Source of the DNA: Scleromitrula shiraiana
Lineage: Eukaryota > Ascomycota > Leotiomycetes > Helotiales > Sclerotiniaceae
Direction of reading: 5' to 3'
DNA: 64,000 bases
NCBI GenBank assembly: GCA_028455995.1
Contig: JABELC010000001.1
Coordinates: forward strand, 1,290,501-1,354,500
A program made the position numbers and the translations under genes. Positions 11,531 to 23,364 of this stretch are shown piece after piece (the first letter of the stretch is position 1; the number at the start of each line of letters is the position of its first letter). The notes under the pieces are model-generated. The model was not told the DNA's origin. It did not search any database and worked only from the letters and a program-made list of their open reading frames with translations.

Positions 11531-12472
11531 ATGTTCGTCCAATTAATTACCGTCTCTCTTTTTTCCGCCGTTGCGGTTCTGGCTTGTCCTCAACATGATA
11601 TGTCGAGTTTCGGGATCCAGAAACGTTCAGAAGGGAATGATTGGGAATATGAAACTTCTTTCAACTGGGGGAAGATAAAGCCAGGTAATTTCTATCCAAT
11701 CCAATTCAATTCGAGTCAATTCGAGTGAATCCAGTAGTCCAGTAATGCATTTCATCCAACTAACATCCATCAACCAGCCTACGCACTCTGCCAAACCGGC
11801 ACCCAACAATCCCCCATCCACCTACAAGCAAGGAGCACCAATTTCTCCACCCTCCACGCCCCAAGCTTTAACTACCAAACCCCCATCGCCGGATCCATCT
11901 ACAACTGGGGTTATGGACCTGCATTTACCACCGTCGCGACAAATACTACGTCGATAGATCTATCGGGTAATCCTTCGCTTACGTTCGATAATACGACGGT
12001 TTATCTGAAAGGATGGCACATCCACGCTCCATCCGATCACATCGTAGATGGACGACGCGCAAAAGCAGAACTGCATCTCGTGCATGCGGATGAGGAAGGG
12101 GAGGAGAGAGCCGTTGTGTCGCTCATGATCGATTCATTTCCCGTTTCCCCAAACAAGTCTAAATCCGCTACGCCAAGCTCCGCATTCTTCGCTTCTCTTC
12201 CGGAGTTCCCGAGTTCGGAGAATAAGACGGTGGTCCCATATACGGTTGATTTGAAGACGTTGTTGCAGGAGGTGGGGGGACTGGAGACGTATTGGACTTA
12301 CAGTGGAAGTTTGACGACTCCACCTTGCACTGAGGGGATTAGGTGGTTTGTGGGCGGTGGGGCGGGGAGTAGGTTGTTGGTTGGGGTGGAGCAGATGAGA
12401 GAGTTGCTGGGAGTGAGTAGTTTCAGTTCGAGGGTTGAGCAGGAAGTTTGGGGACATGAGGTTGGGCTTTAG
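11531..12472 (+). CDS. Secreted alpha-type carbonic anhydrase
   Basis: Two exons, 11531-11684 and 11778-12472 (849 nt, 282 aa). It hydrates CO2 to bicarbonate, outside the cell. Residues 1-18 are a signal peptide (VQLITVSLFSAVAVLA). The alpha-CA landmarks are in order: TQQSPIHL, the zinc ligands in GWHIHAPSDH and then AELHLVH (the HxH plus H triad), and SGSLTTPPCTEG near the C-terminus. The sequons NFST, NTTS and NTTV suggest N-glycosylation. The codon after the last residue opens a G-rich 72-bp minisatellite. Third positions are C-rich in the first half of exon 2 and G-rich in the last third. The ATG lies directly after a CATT repeat leader. Confidence 0.92.
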
Positions 12473-12640
12473 AGTGGGAAAGGGAGAGAGGCTTAGAGTG
12501 GGTAAGAGAACGGGGTTGGAGTTTGAATTGGAGTTGGAAGATGGGTTGGGAAGGGGAGGGAGGTTTAGAGTGGGGAAGAGAACGGGGTTGGAGTTTGAAT
12601 TGGAGTCGGAAGATGGGTTGGGAATGGGAGGGGGGCTGAA
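12469..12640. repeat. 72-bp minisatellite starting at the carbonic anhydrase stop codon
   Basis: TTAGAGTGGG occurs at 12469, 12493 and 12565. The last two open two full 72-bp units that differ by few changes (both contain AACGGGGTTGGAG and TTGAATTGGAG). A different frame stays open through it (12435-12683, 82 codons), because 72 is a multiple of three. Confidence 0.85.
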
Positions 12641-13956
12641 TTTCGGAAGAGGAGATGAAAATGAAGGAGTAGAAGGGGGTTAATTCGAGGTAGAGATGTA
12701 TATATAACTTGGATTGGGGTACAATGCATAACTTTCCAAATAAGAAATTTCCGGAACCCTAGCTTTCTAACAAAGATGGAGGTACAGCAAGTTTCAACGT
12801 ACCCCTCGATTAGCAAATGTTTGTACCTCCATTTTGACTTGTGGTATCCTTTGCTCTAACCATGGTCTTCAACTTCACTCGAAGTTCCAGTTCCTGTGAT
12901 ATTATGTACCCCGCACCTAGACCCGTAGCTAGCGATGCCATATAACACTAATCTGAAATTAATATAAAGATGAATGTTTGACTTGACATCTACTTCTCCT
13001 TCTCCTACCTATTCTTTAGCGATGTTGCACACTTGTACTTCCTTCATCTGAATCCAAATCGTCCAATATTTAGCTAGCAGCAAGTGAAGGTATCCATCCG
13101 TCTGATAGTACATTTGAGAGTGAATATGCATTAGGAATTGTGAAACCAGAGATCTATAAATAAGCCATTGCATCATTTTCTTCAATTCACTCGATGAAGA
13201 TTTTATTTCTTCATCCTCTCTCGACTCATATAATTGATGTCTGAGGAAATCAATCGAGCCAAGTGAATCGTCCGATAAGGGGGTTTTATAACCTTAGGAG
13301 ATACTTCACTAATCTAAATTTAGCTTAGTATGTTATATTTTCGGCGAAAATAACTCACAATTGCCGATACTAAGACTCAACTTAAAACTTAGAAGAATTG
13401 ATTTGATTGGATTGGATAACAATTTAATAATCAATCAGATTTATTATTATCGTCATGCGTCTTGTGCGTTTTCTATCCTTTCCACCTTGACTGCTATCGA
13501 TACTGTTTATACTGTACTGTACTGTACTGTACTGTACTATGAAGTGAAAGTCCTTACTTACTTACTTACTTACTACAGTAGAACTAATCGAGTATACAAA
13601 TTCTTGATTAAATACATTATTCTAAATAAATTCGAAAAGTAATTGATTTTCTCTATACATTTATATCTTCAAGAATAATAAAACTTTCAAATTGAAAAAA
13701 TATCATCAAAAAGAATCTATAAACAAATACCTGGGAAATATCATTATTATTATAGTTTTATTATTAGTTAGCCCTTCTTCTCTCTACTCAAAGTTAATAA
13801 TAATTAACTACTACAAACCAATTCTCCCACAAACTACTGATTTTTTTTAATTCTTTTGCTTCAACCACACTTCATATAAACAATTCGAATACTTCACTTC
13901 ATTTACACATAATAATTCACCTCCATAGCGTATACAAAGTTTAAAATTAAACAGCT
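12641..13956. other. Intergenic between carbonic anhydrase and SDS3
   Basis: AT-rich sequence with short GTACT (13513-13540) and CTTA (13553-13574) runs. The last few hundred bases should be the SDS3 promoter. No gene supported. Confidence 0.5.
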
Positions 13957-15667
13957 ATGGCCATGAGTCCATCTCCTCAAATGTCACCAATGTTGGGTGC
14001 CAGAAACGAAAGACAAAGATCCAACTCCCCTCCTCCACATCAACTATCCAAGAGAGACAAACGACGGTCTATGCTCGCGGATCGATTGGCAGAGATGCAT
14101 TCAACTTTTGCTGCCAATCGAGATCATCATTATCGCAATCAACTTCAAGGCCTTCAAATCGATATGAACCTTATCCAAGAAGCCGACGTTCATGGTAAAT
14201 CTGCATTACCAGATGGAAAAGAGGTCGATGAGTTGGTCGCAGAGGCTATTAAGAAGGTTAAAGCAATCAATACAACACCAAGACGTGCTGGTAGAGAATA
14301 TGAAGATTTCGCTCGAGAAATAAATAATGCCATGGAGGAGAGAGACGTTGCACTGACTACACACATGGTGCGATTGAATTATTTCATTTTCCTACCCTTC
14401 ATCATTATCTCCACCTCAATTGAGATATACTAATTCGTTTGTCTTTTCTTAGAGAGATTACGAAGTTAGAGCCAATGAACTCGAATCCAACTATGTCTAT
14501 AGGATGCAACTTGCAGACAGGGAATACAAACTTCTTCTGAATACTTTACGAGACCGTTTAATCAATAGTGTTGTCAGCAAGAAAGCCCGCCTAGCAAAAG
14601 ATAAAGAGACGATCGAGATTGGTGAAAGCAATGCTCTACTTTTACATCCAAGTCAATTCGGTCTCGCCAACCCCGCGAGCCCCGGGGGCATGCATTCCAA
14701 AAGAGCTACCAGAAATCGCCGAGATGTCGAAGATTTACCAAACTACTTAGATAATAATAAGAGGAAGAGAAAGGCTGTCGATGGTGATGAATCCCCAGCT
14801 CCCTCGCGACAACGTATGGAGAATGGTGGCAGCACACCAATCTGGTTCTCAGAGAGGAATAACATTACATCCACTCAAGTTGACTCGTCACTCTACAGCA
14901 TCGAGAAACTCTTTACAGAAAAAGAGCTCGCAATGACATACAATCAGGCGGCACAGGCGGCATATACTTACATGACCCGTCATGCTCCATACGCAGATGA
15001 TTGCCCTAGCCCACAGAATGGTCAATCAGACTCTAGTTCTGATACCGATAAACAACCTGTAGCTGGCGACGCTGCTGATGACGATGAGGATTCCCTCCCA
15101 TCAGCACCTACAATGGAACGTCAACCGTCACATATTACAAGAAGTACACGCGGTGGTGGTCTTGGAAACTTCACAACTGGTACTGGAATTGATGCACTTA
15201 GTGATCTATCATACCCAGGCAACATGTTGGCAATCACAAAACAATATCCCAAATTACCACCACTTCTCGCCTCGGTTATGCAAAAAGGATATGTAAAAGG
15301 AGAATCGGCAAATCAACCACAAGGATTATCACAGGAGGAAATCAACACGGAATTAGAAATCATTAGAAGAGGTCGTACATACAATGATGAGCGTGGATAT
15401 GGCAGGAATTTAGATCTAGAAAATGGCGGAAGACATCTTCTTGAAGCCGTCAGTGTTCCACGAAGAGCAGTACAATATTACGTCAAGAGTGATAACAAAG
15501 GAACGATGCTTAGTAATCTTCGAGAAGAACTTGGTGGAGAACCAATGTCTAAGCAGAGTTCTAGGGGGGCTAGCGAAGTTGGTGGGGGAACTCCTATGTC
15601 GAGACAAGGGACTAATGAAGGGACATCTTCGCGAGGCGGTAAAGGGAGGAAGAATTTGTTAATTTGA
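13957..15667 (+). CDS. SDS3: Sds3-like histone deacetylase complex subunit
   Basis: Two exons, 13957-14367 and 14453-15667 (541 aa); the donor is the less usual GTGCGA and the branch site is ACTAATTC. Sds3/Dep1-type proteins scaffold the Rpd3L histone deacetylase complex in the nucleus. The conserved core covers about residues 28-215: RDKRRSMLADRLAEMHSTF, then RDHHYRNQLQGLQIDMNLI, a basic AIKKVKAIN stretch, and a long charged coiled coil across the splice (RDYEVRANELESNYVYRM, then REYKLLLNTLRDRL). The C-terminal half is disordered, Ser- and acid-rich, with a basic segment NNKRKRKA that could be a nuclear signal. Start at the ATG at 13957; a second in-frame ATG follows two codons later. Confidence 0.75.
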
Positions 15668-17050
15668 TTTTGTTTTGTTTGGTATCGTTTGGTGGGATTG
15701 GTGGGATTGGATTCGGGAATTGGGAAGGAAGGAATAGAAAAGTTATGTTCAAATGTGGATTTTGTTCATTTAATTTATAAGGGTTTGAAATGTTTCTATG
15801 GGATTTTCTTTCTTTTTCTCCCCACTCGGGTGGATGGTAGAAGAGCGTTGGTGTTGGGGATTACTTCGGACCGGGATGGATTGGATTGGATAAGGTTGGA
15901 ACGGTATGGTATGGTACGGCATCTTCGTATGGTATATGGCTCATAGGATGGGATGGGGTATGACAGGATAGGATTGTTCATATATTTACCCACGCCCTTT
16001 TCTGCTCTGCTCTGCTCTTCTCTTCTCTCTTTTTTTTTGGCTTGTCGATACTACAGTCATGTAGCATAGTAGGTAGATTGGTAGATGTTAATAGAAAGTT
16101 CTTGGGAATTACTTTACTTTGCTTTTGTAAAATCAAATATAATGTTTATCTCATCTCATAGGTGTTAGTTCTCCTTGTGTTATGCGTGGCGTATATATTC
16201 AGCTGGGATTTGCACGGATTGTTATGAGATGATATGTAAGATACTATCACCACACCTCATCCCCATCGATGTATATCTACCACAATCTCAATATCGTTCT
16301 CCTTCGATTAGGTAGAGCCAAGCCGATGACTAAATACCTAATGCGGAACGTATTCTCTAATACCCTTGATATTCGATCGACAGCATCTCAAAAGTGGTGA
16401 TATGCTGCGAAACAAGAACAATGTAACCCAATACGGACGAAACAACTCCCACACTTCCTCAAAAGCCTAATATCCATTTCCGTTTCCATCTAAAGTGTGC
16501 AAACCGCATTCCTATTTCCCAACCTGAACCCGGGAATCAACGTCTACAATGGGAAAGAGAAAATGGATATCCGTTATATCAACTGCCGACATATACCAAA
16601 TCCTAAATATCTTTATTTTCTCCGGTGATCAGACTATCTACAATTGTGCTCTGTGGATTCACGATGAGCCTTCATTAACTACAATCTTGATGATATTCCC
16701 AATATCAAGAATTACACGCCGTTAATCACATTCTCTTAATTAATTAATTAATTAATTAATTAATTATCGGGGCTTTTAGACGCCCAGACGATGAATTAAT
16801 TATCAAGGAGGCAGGAGGGTACGGAGGACCGGTCCGTTATGGAAGTGGATATGCTATCTCTTCTAATATATAACGGGAGAGAATTCTCACTGAAGCCAAC
16901 CACCGAAGCCAACCACTGAAGGGGGGAACAGAAGCTCGGTATCAATTGCTTTCCATAAAGGGAATTAATTGTTTGAGTCTTGAAATCCCAACCCATTCAT
17001 CACTCATTCATCACTCATTCCACCACCACCATACCAAATCGACAATCAAC
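15668..17050. other. Intergenic downstream of SDS3
   Basis: Contains GGTATGGTAT-type and CTGCTCTGCTCT short repeats and a (TTAA)n array at 16735-16766. No convincing gene. It leads into the pectin lyase relic. Confidence 0.5.
16735..16766. repeat. TTAA microsatellite
   Basis: About eight tandem TTAA/AATT units, fully self-complementary and therefore able to extrude as a cruciform. Confidence 0.9.
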
Positions 17051-17880
17051 ATGATGGAATCGTTACGCGTCTTGATAACATCCCTAACTCTATCTCTCAC
17101 CCCCTCGTAAACGCCGCAGTCGCTGTCTCAGGAACTCCCTACGGCTTTGCCAAAAGCGTATCCGGCGGTACCGCCACCCCATCCGACATCGCGCAGCTTA
17201 AGTCCTGGCTCGCGGATGCCACACCCCGCGTAATCCTCATCAACAAGACATTTGGTTTGGTTTCGTGGGTACCGAGGGGTCGGCCACGACGACCGGTTGC
17301 TACCAAGCTAGCTGTTTACCAGCCAATGGTGGGCAAGATTACCTGGGCATGCGTGGGGTGTGGATGCGATTTCGCTGGAGGGGAGTAGGAGTGTTTGAAT
17401 TGATCAATGCAAGTTTAGTTTGAATGGGAGACAGATGATTATTTCGCAGCGAGTGGATATTTGGACTTGATTTTATTCATCTCTGGGAATCGTGGTGGCT
17501 GATACTGTTTATTAGTTTTGCTGGCAGCCAGTTCACGGTGTCGGATTGTGAGTTCTATGGGTGGACTACGGCTTCTGCTACTTGCTATGGTAATCATTAC
17601 TGCAGGTTAGCTTTCTATCGGTTATACTTACTTTGTGGATGGGTATACACGAGATGAAATGGATGGATAAGGAACAGGAATTTCTCATCTTTCAAAGAAG
17701 TTAAGAACCTAGCCAATTCACCCCATCCAGGGATAATAACGATCGATGGCCCCAACGACCTCGCCACCCTCGACAGCAGCTACTTCCACGCCCTCTCCGG
17801 GCGGGCCCCAAACATCAGCTAGTGTGGTCAAAGCCAATGCTCTGGCAAAAGCTGGTCTTGGAAAGATATGAGTATAGTGT
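17051..17880 (+). pseudogene. Decayed pectin lyase (polysaccharide lyase 1) gene
   Basis: A secreted pectin lyase cleaves methyl-esterified pectin of plant cell walls by beta-elimination. Here its parts survive in order but in different frames. An ATG and a short signal-like leader (17051) end in a stop. Then AVSGTPYGFAKSVSGG to about 17265, EGSATTTGC in another frame, GVDAISLEGSRSV (about 17359) followed by a stop and CKFSLNGRQMI, FTVSDCEFYG (about 17535), and finally SSYFHALSGRAPN (about 17780). The central segment of roughly 100 residues expected before the DAIS motif is missing. At least three frameshifts and two stops rule out a functional enzyme, unless introns that I cannot see repair it. 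The family call rests on the recalled motifs TPYGFAKGVTGG and GRQM/SGRAP. Confidence 0.72.
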
Positions 17881-18407
17881 CTATCAGGATGGATGGTCAC
17901 AGATAATGCGGAGAGTGAATGAATGATTTTGAGTATGACTTTAACTTATTAGTTGAAGCGAATAATTCTTTATCGGGTGCGGAGAATCTCAATTCATTGG
18001 ACTTCCATGATAGATCTATCGTGTATCTAAGCAAAAGAATTTGTATGATTCTTCTATCTGGTGCTTTATCCATGAGGCATTCCTTACCTCCTTGCTCATA
18101 TTCTACACTCTCTCTCCAGCATTGAGAATTCACTAGAATCTGTTCATCCCAAGCCCTGACTGAAGCTTGCTTTGCTTTTAATGCATAAGAATGATATCGG
18201 ATACAGGTAAACACATCACTATACTATCAAACCCCATCAATCCTCATCTCATCTATCTCCAAAAACATATAAACCCTCAACCACTTGAGCACGAGGAATC
18301 AAATCTCGGACATATTCCACTTCCTTGCTTCACTTTTCAGATTTACCCAAAAAAAAACTAAAAAAAAACTGTATGCAATGATATTGCGAATATTCGGCAA
18401 AATGCTA
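17881..18407. other. Intergenic between pectin lyase relic and tRNA-Glu
   Basis: AT-rich, without a supportable gene. A minus-strand open frame of 105 codons at 17897-18214 has no recognisable domain and an ordinary codon mix. I treat it as chance. Confidence 0.4.
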
Positions 18408-18513
18408 TTCCGGTACGGGGAATTGAACCCCGGTCTCCCGCGACCTGATTCGTTGGTTGATAAGACAGACGAATATTGAGAGGCGGAAATGCTAGCCACT
18501 ACACCATGCCGGA
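18408..18513 (-). tRNA. tRNA-Glu(CTC) with a 34-nt intron
   Basis: The minus strand folds as a tRNA. The acceptor arm is TCCGGCA with TACCGGA (one C-A mismatch at pair 6-67); the D arm is GTGTAGTGGCTAGC; the anticodon stem is TCCGC with GCGGG; the loop CTCTCA plus C38 has anticodon CTC; the T arm is CGGGG-TTCAATT-CCCCG; the discriminator is A at 18408. The canonical intron (18443-18476) sits after position 37 and contains a self-complementary ATTCGT/ACGAAT pair. The spliced length is 72 nt, right for tRNA-Glu. Confidence 0.9.
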
Positions 18514-19047
18514 TGTTTTGATGCTTTTGATGGAAGAAGACTGTTTATCTGAATATATATAAAATTAAAAAATAGTGTATGGTGGGGTATGAGTGGGGTG
18601 GTTCTATTCTAGTTCTAAGCGAGCTTCTTTGTTCTTATGGATATGGACATGCTAGGAAGGGAAGGAACGAACGAAAGAATCAAAGATGAAAAGAATATCA
18701 GTCAGTCACATGTTAGCGTGATCTTTTCGTGTAATAATGGATGGATGGATTGATGGATTGCCATAAATTCACGATATCTCATTTGTTTGGTTTGGTGAAT
18801 CTTTTGTACAGTACAAATGTAATTTTACATCTTTTAAATCAACTGCTTTTCTGATTTTCAATCAGTTTGACTTTGACTTATCATATCAAATCAATGGCCA
18901 AATAAATTCTTGATATAATAATAATAAGTTGACTGCCTGATACCTCATCGTCAACTTTATTACAATACCAGGATATCTGTTTGCATTTGTATTATAGATA
19001 CGAGTGGCTATTAATCTTTTGTTCAATACCCTCTCAGCAAATTCATA
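18514..19047. other. Intergenic between tRNA-Glu and the Artemis-like gene
   Basis: AT-rich. Upstream of the minus-strand tRNA and of the plus-strand nuclease gene. Short ATGG repeat at about 18738-18756. No gene seen. Confidence 0.5.
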
Positions 19048-22000
19048 ATGTCAACTTTCAATGGATCCATTCCCGAATTCCCAGATATTCGTGGTAAGAA
19101 AACTCATAAACTATGATTGCCAGATCTAACTCATGCGCTACAGTTGATCACTTTCGAATGTCCCCAGGTCGAACACCATTAGCATGCTTTTTGAGCCATG
19201 TACATAGTGATCATTTAGTTGGTCTCGATAGTGAGAATTACAGATCACCTTTGTATGTCATCTTCATTGATGATGGAAATGTTGTTAATGACGAATCTAG
19301 CATTTACTGTTCGCCTGCTACAAAAGAGATTCTGATCCGACTCGAGAAGCGCACGCATCGTGTAAACTATGCTTCAGGTATTGTTGAGGCACACAAGTAT
19401 CGTTATAAACACCTGAAAAAGCTTTTGGTATGTAATAACTCTTTTGCTACAGATGAATGAGTGCTAATTTGCATTGGTAGAAACCAATTCCATTGGAAAC
19501 CCCAACCATCATTCAACCAAATCCTCAATTGAAATTTAGGGTTACATTATTTGATGCCAACCATTGTACTGGTGCAGTAATGTTTTGTAAGTTATATTAT
19601 GGAATTCTATCTGAATTTTTCTGACAGTAAATAGTATTCGAAGACAAAAATACAGCAGTCTTATATACCGGAGATATCAGATCCGAGCCATGGTTTGTTA
19701 ACAATTTAGTACGAAATCCATTCTTAATCGAATATACCAGTGGACTCAAGACATTGGATTGTATATACCTCGATACAAGCAACACAGATGGTATGAACTT
19801 CCCGACAAAAGCCGAGGGTTTGAAGGAATTGCTGGGAAAAGTGTCGAAATATCCTAAAGATACCAAGTTCCACTTTGCTGCTTGGACTTTTGGTTATGAG
19901 GAAGTCTGGATGGCATTATCAAAAGCTCTTGATTCACAAGTATGTCCAATCCTCCATTTTATATAAGACTCGTTACTCATGAATACCAATAGATTCATGT
20001 CGACAAATACAAAATGCTCCTTTACCAACCATTAGGTGGTAATAGCAAAGACAATCAAGCAGGGTTTTCTAGTCATGATGGGCCGGTATTGACGGGTTAT
20101 ACATGTGGCAATACTAGACAAGAAGGATGCCTCACCACCGATAAGGATGTACGAATTCACAGTTGCGAGAAGGGAATGGGCTGCACAGCTTACTCTGGCG
20201 ATATTGTCTTAATCCGACCAATCATTGCCCGCACAAAAGCTGGAATAGAAATAGCGGAAGTCGGTATAGGTGGTGGTATGGGTGATTTGTTGGATGACGA
20301 ACAAGGGCTCGATATTGATAGAGAAGGTATCGTTAGATTATTGGAGACTGTGTATGGGTTGTAAATTCCCCAACTTTGATTTTTGCTAATATTCTTACTA
20401 GTTTCGCCGAGACAGATGAACCGATCGTAGAAAGCATCCGAAATATGTTACTTGCAGAACTCCAGTCCGGTAAAACATCTATTTCAATAGATGGCATCAA
20501 TGATTCAGACGACAATATCTCCATCGAAAAACTAGGAAACGCGCTTATGCGCAAGTTACAGCATACAGAAGGGAACGTAGTCGATGCAGGCAATCCAAAA
20601 AAGGCCCAAGGAGGTCAAAATCTTCCAAAGCTCATTACATTCCCATATTCACGCCACTCATCATATCCTGAACTCCGAAATCTTGTTGAGGTATTCAAAC
20701 CAAAAGATGTTTATCCATGCACAGTTGATGAAGTAGATTGGGATGAAAGTAAGTTTTAAGACTGCGTTGTATTGGCAGAAATGGCACAAATGTTTCTAAA
20801 AATATCAACTAATTACGTGTAGGAGGATTGAGTATTAAGCAATTATTCGGTGACTTATGCTCTGCATCTAGATTTCGTTTTGACGCTGAGATGCGAGAGT
20901 TACTCGCGGAACGTGAAGCTATTGCAATCCCAAGTCAACAAACGCAGACCACAGCAGCTTCTCGCTCATCACCAAGAGCTCCAAGTTCATCACAGGTTAC
21001 TGATGTGATTGAGGCTATGGGTAATACTTACGCCCGTCATAATGAGAGCCACGCTCCTCGCGTGACACTAGAAGTTCCTAGTGATTCTGACTCATTTTCT
21101 CAAAGCTCACGACGCAGGATTGCCCCCAATGATATCAGTCCGCCACCACCTAAACGTCTTCGGTTTGATGGTACCTCTCACTTAACACATTCCACTGTAC
21201 CGCGCTGGTTAAATTCTATAACTTCTTCCTCACGAACCGAACAACAAATTTCATTGTCAGAGAATGGTGCAGATATTGAGAATCTAAATATGCCTGCAAA
21301 CGACAAGGATACTCCCGCGAGTGGACGCAATAGTACGCATGGAAGTCTTACTATACCCGGTAAAAATGGCGAGGAATTGAAGACATTCTGGGATTTCCAA
21401 GACCAAGTTCTTCGATGCACAGCTTGTCATCATGAAATTTGGGGTACGCAAGAATTAGTAGGATTTTGCACAGGATGCGGACTAGGAAACGATCCATACG
21501 TCGAGGAAATCCTTGATACTGAGTATACTCCCAGAGATGCCCCTGGACTTTTCAATGATGAATATAGTTCAGATGAAGTTAATTCAGAAACATTAGGCCA
21601 TCTTCGCGATCACCTTGACTGTCAATCTTCGGCATACGATACCCTTGATGAACCTTCCCAACACCATGCCAATGAAGACTACGAAATCAATAGCTTCATC
21701 GACGATATTCCTATCGAGGAAAATGATTCAGAAACATCGTCCAGCGATGGCGAAACAGATTACCAAGCCGCATATACCACTCTCCAAAGCAGATACGAAG
21801 ATCTTCTCGGGGATCACGAGGTGCTAAAAATGGATTATCATTCAATGGAGAGGGATTTCTTGGGCTCGGAATATGATTTTGAACTTGCACTTGATGAGGA
21901 TGATATTGATTTTGTGGATGATATGGTGGATGAGGATGGGATACATATTGTCGAGACAGCTCATCCCGGTCCGGTGGTTACGGAACTTATTGTTTCGTCG

Positions 22001-22237
22001 TCTCGGGATCAGGTGCAGGCGAATGCACGGGATGGAGATGAGGAGGGAGATGGAGGTGATGATGAGAATGAGGAGGGGGAAAAGGAAGAAGTTTCACAGC
22101 TTGATATGAGTAGATTGGCTAGAAGAATTATGGCGGCTGAGGCGGCGGTTGAGGTGGGTGGAGAGGGTTGGCATGCTATTTCTCTTGCGTCGACTGCGAC
22201 GACTCGGAGGTTGCGGGCGGTTAGTTTAGAGTTGTGA
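19048..22237 (+). CDS. Artemis/SNM1-type DNA-repair metallo-beta-lactamase nuclease with zinc-ribbon-like tail
   Basis: Eight exons: 19048-19093, 19144-19252, 19301-19427, 19481-19586, 19635-19939, 19993-20360, 20402-20748, 20823-22237 (2823 nt, 940 aa). Members of this family are nuclear nucleases in crosslink repair or end-joining. The metal-binding motif SHVHSDHLVGL lies near residues 32-42. LFDANHCTGAVMF and AVLYTGDIRSE follow, as in the beta-CASP family, and PYSRHSSYPELRNLVEVF (about 435-452) is the DRMBL hallmark. The family's usual DTTF signature reads DTSN here, with several residues missing after it. After a disordered Ser-rich stretch, residues about 664-690 hold CTAC and CTGC, a four-cysteine pattern. 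The C-terminus is highly acidic. The start gives the conserved MSTFNGSIPEFP N-terminus. Artemis (SNM1C) is the likeliest subfamily. Confidence 0.85.
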
Positions 22238-23362
22238 TGGTGAGGTGGAGTGGGAGGAGGAGATGGAGGGGAGGGAGAGTTCTTGCACTATTTGATGGAT
22301 GGACGGGGTTGATATTGCTGGACTGATTGCTTTTTACATATATTTTTGATACCCAGTGGGAATTCTGGCGTTTGCTTTTTTGCTTTACTATCTATATCTA
22401 GGCTGGGCTAAAATGAAGGCATGAATGGAAAGGGTGAGTGCTAGATTGTCAGCTTGATGCTGCGAGAATTGCTTTTTTCTATTTTGGAGGATATACGACA
22501 TGGTATCATATTATTATGTACATAGGAGGTGCTCTAGTACTACTGTATCTTATGTTTAGATTTGCTAGATTTGCTGGGTTATGATATTACACTATATAAT
22601 GGCCAACCAGTTGAGCGCACATAAGAAGTTATGAAGGCAAAACTATCCTCGAAATACGCGCATTTCTAGGTCGACCAGACCAATAAAGCTAATAAATATC
22701 CCCAAGTGAGTTTGACGAGTAAGTTATGATGATGATGATGCTGACATCGATGCTTCTAACATGAAATTCTTATCCAGCTTCGCTTTCTCACTAACACATA
22801 GACATCTTTAGCCTGATGGAGCCAGATGATTCAATACCTATACGCCGTGTTCAGTCCAGGAGGCCGCGGTTCCCTGAGCAGAATCACCGATATCTATAAT
22901 ACTTAACCATAGGAATATTGACAGAGTAATTTATTTAAGCCTTTCGAAAAGAGTAATCTCCAATAACAACTTGAGAGTATAACATTTCCATAGTTTTTTT
23001 TTCAAGAATGCTACTTTCCCCCCCCCCCCCGGCGCCTACTCCCCCTTCTTTGTATGTTCTCGAGACTTCTTGTTTGTATTCTTTGCTTCGTCGTCGGAAA
23101 GCCCTTTTGCTGCACGGCCATGATGGATGGAATCTTACCGTTCTGCATTTCAATGTTGACACTCCAAGACTCAAGCTACATCAGGATAGGAATCTCGGAA
23201 TACTTGATGTCATTGGTGCGCAAGGTACGACACCCCACACCACACCACACCATGCTATGCTATGCCGGGGCATGCCCAAGTTCCCCCGAGTGCTTTATCG
23301 ATAAGAGCCTTTGAAGGGGAACAGCTTGCTTGTATTTAATATTGGGGGCAATTTCCACTACA
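22238..23362. other. Gene-less region before the inverted-repeat element
   Basis: The first part is the G-rich 3' UTR of the nuclease gene. Later sequence includes a 13-nt C tract at 23018-23030 and a CACACCACAC/ATGCTATGC run at about 23230-23265. No gene supported. Confidence 0.5.
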
Positions 23363-23364
23363 TA

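Noticed and set aside
12435..12683. Possible separate 82-codon gene downstream of the carbonic anhydrase
   Set aside because: It overlaps the carbonic anhydrase end and consists of a minisatellite in a G-rich 3' UTR. Kept only as a repeat observation.
13957..15667. Assignment of this gene as Rxt2
   Set aside because: The characteristic Rxt2 N-terminal block is absent. The coiled-coil core fits Sds3/Dep1 better.
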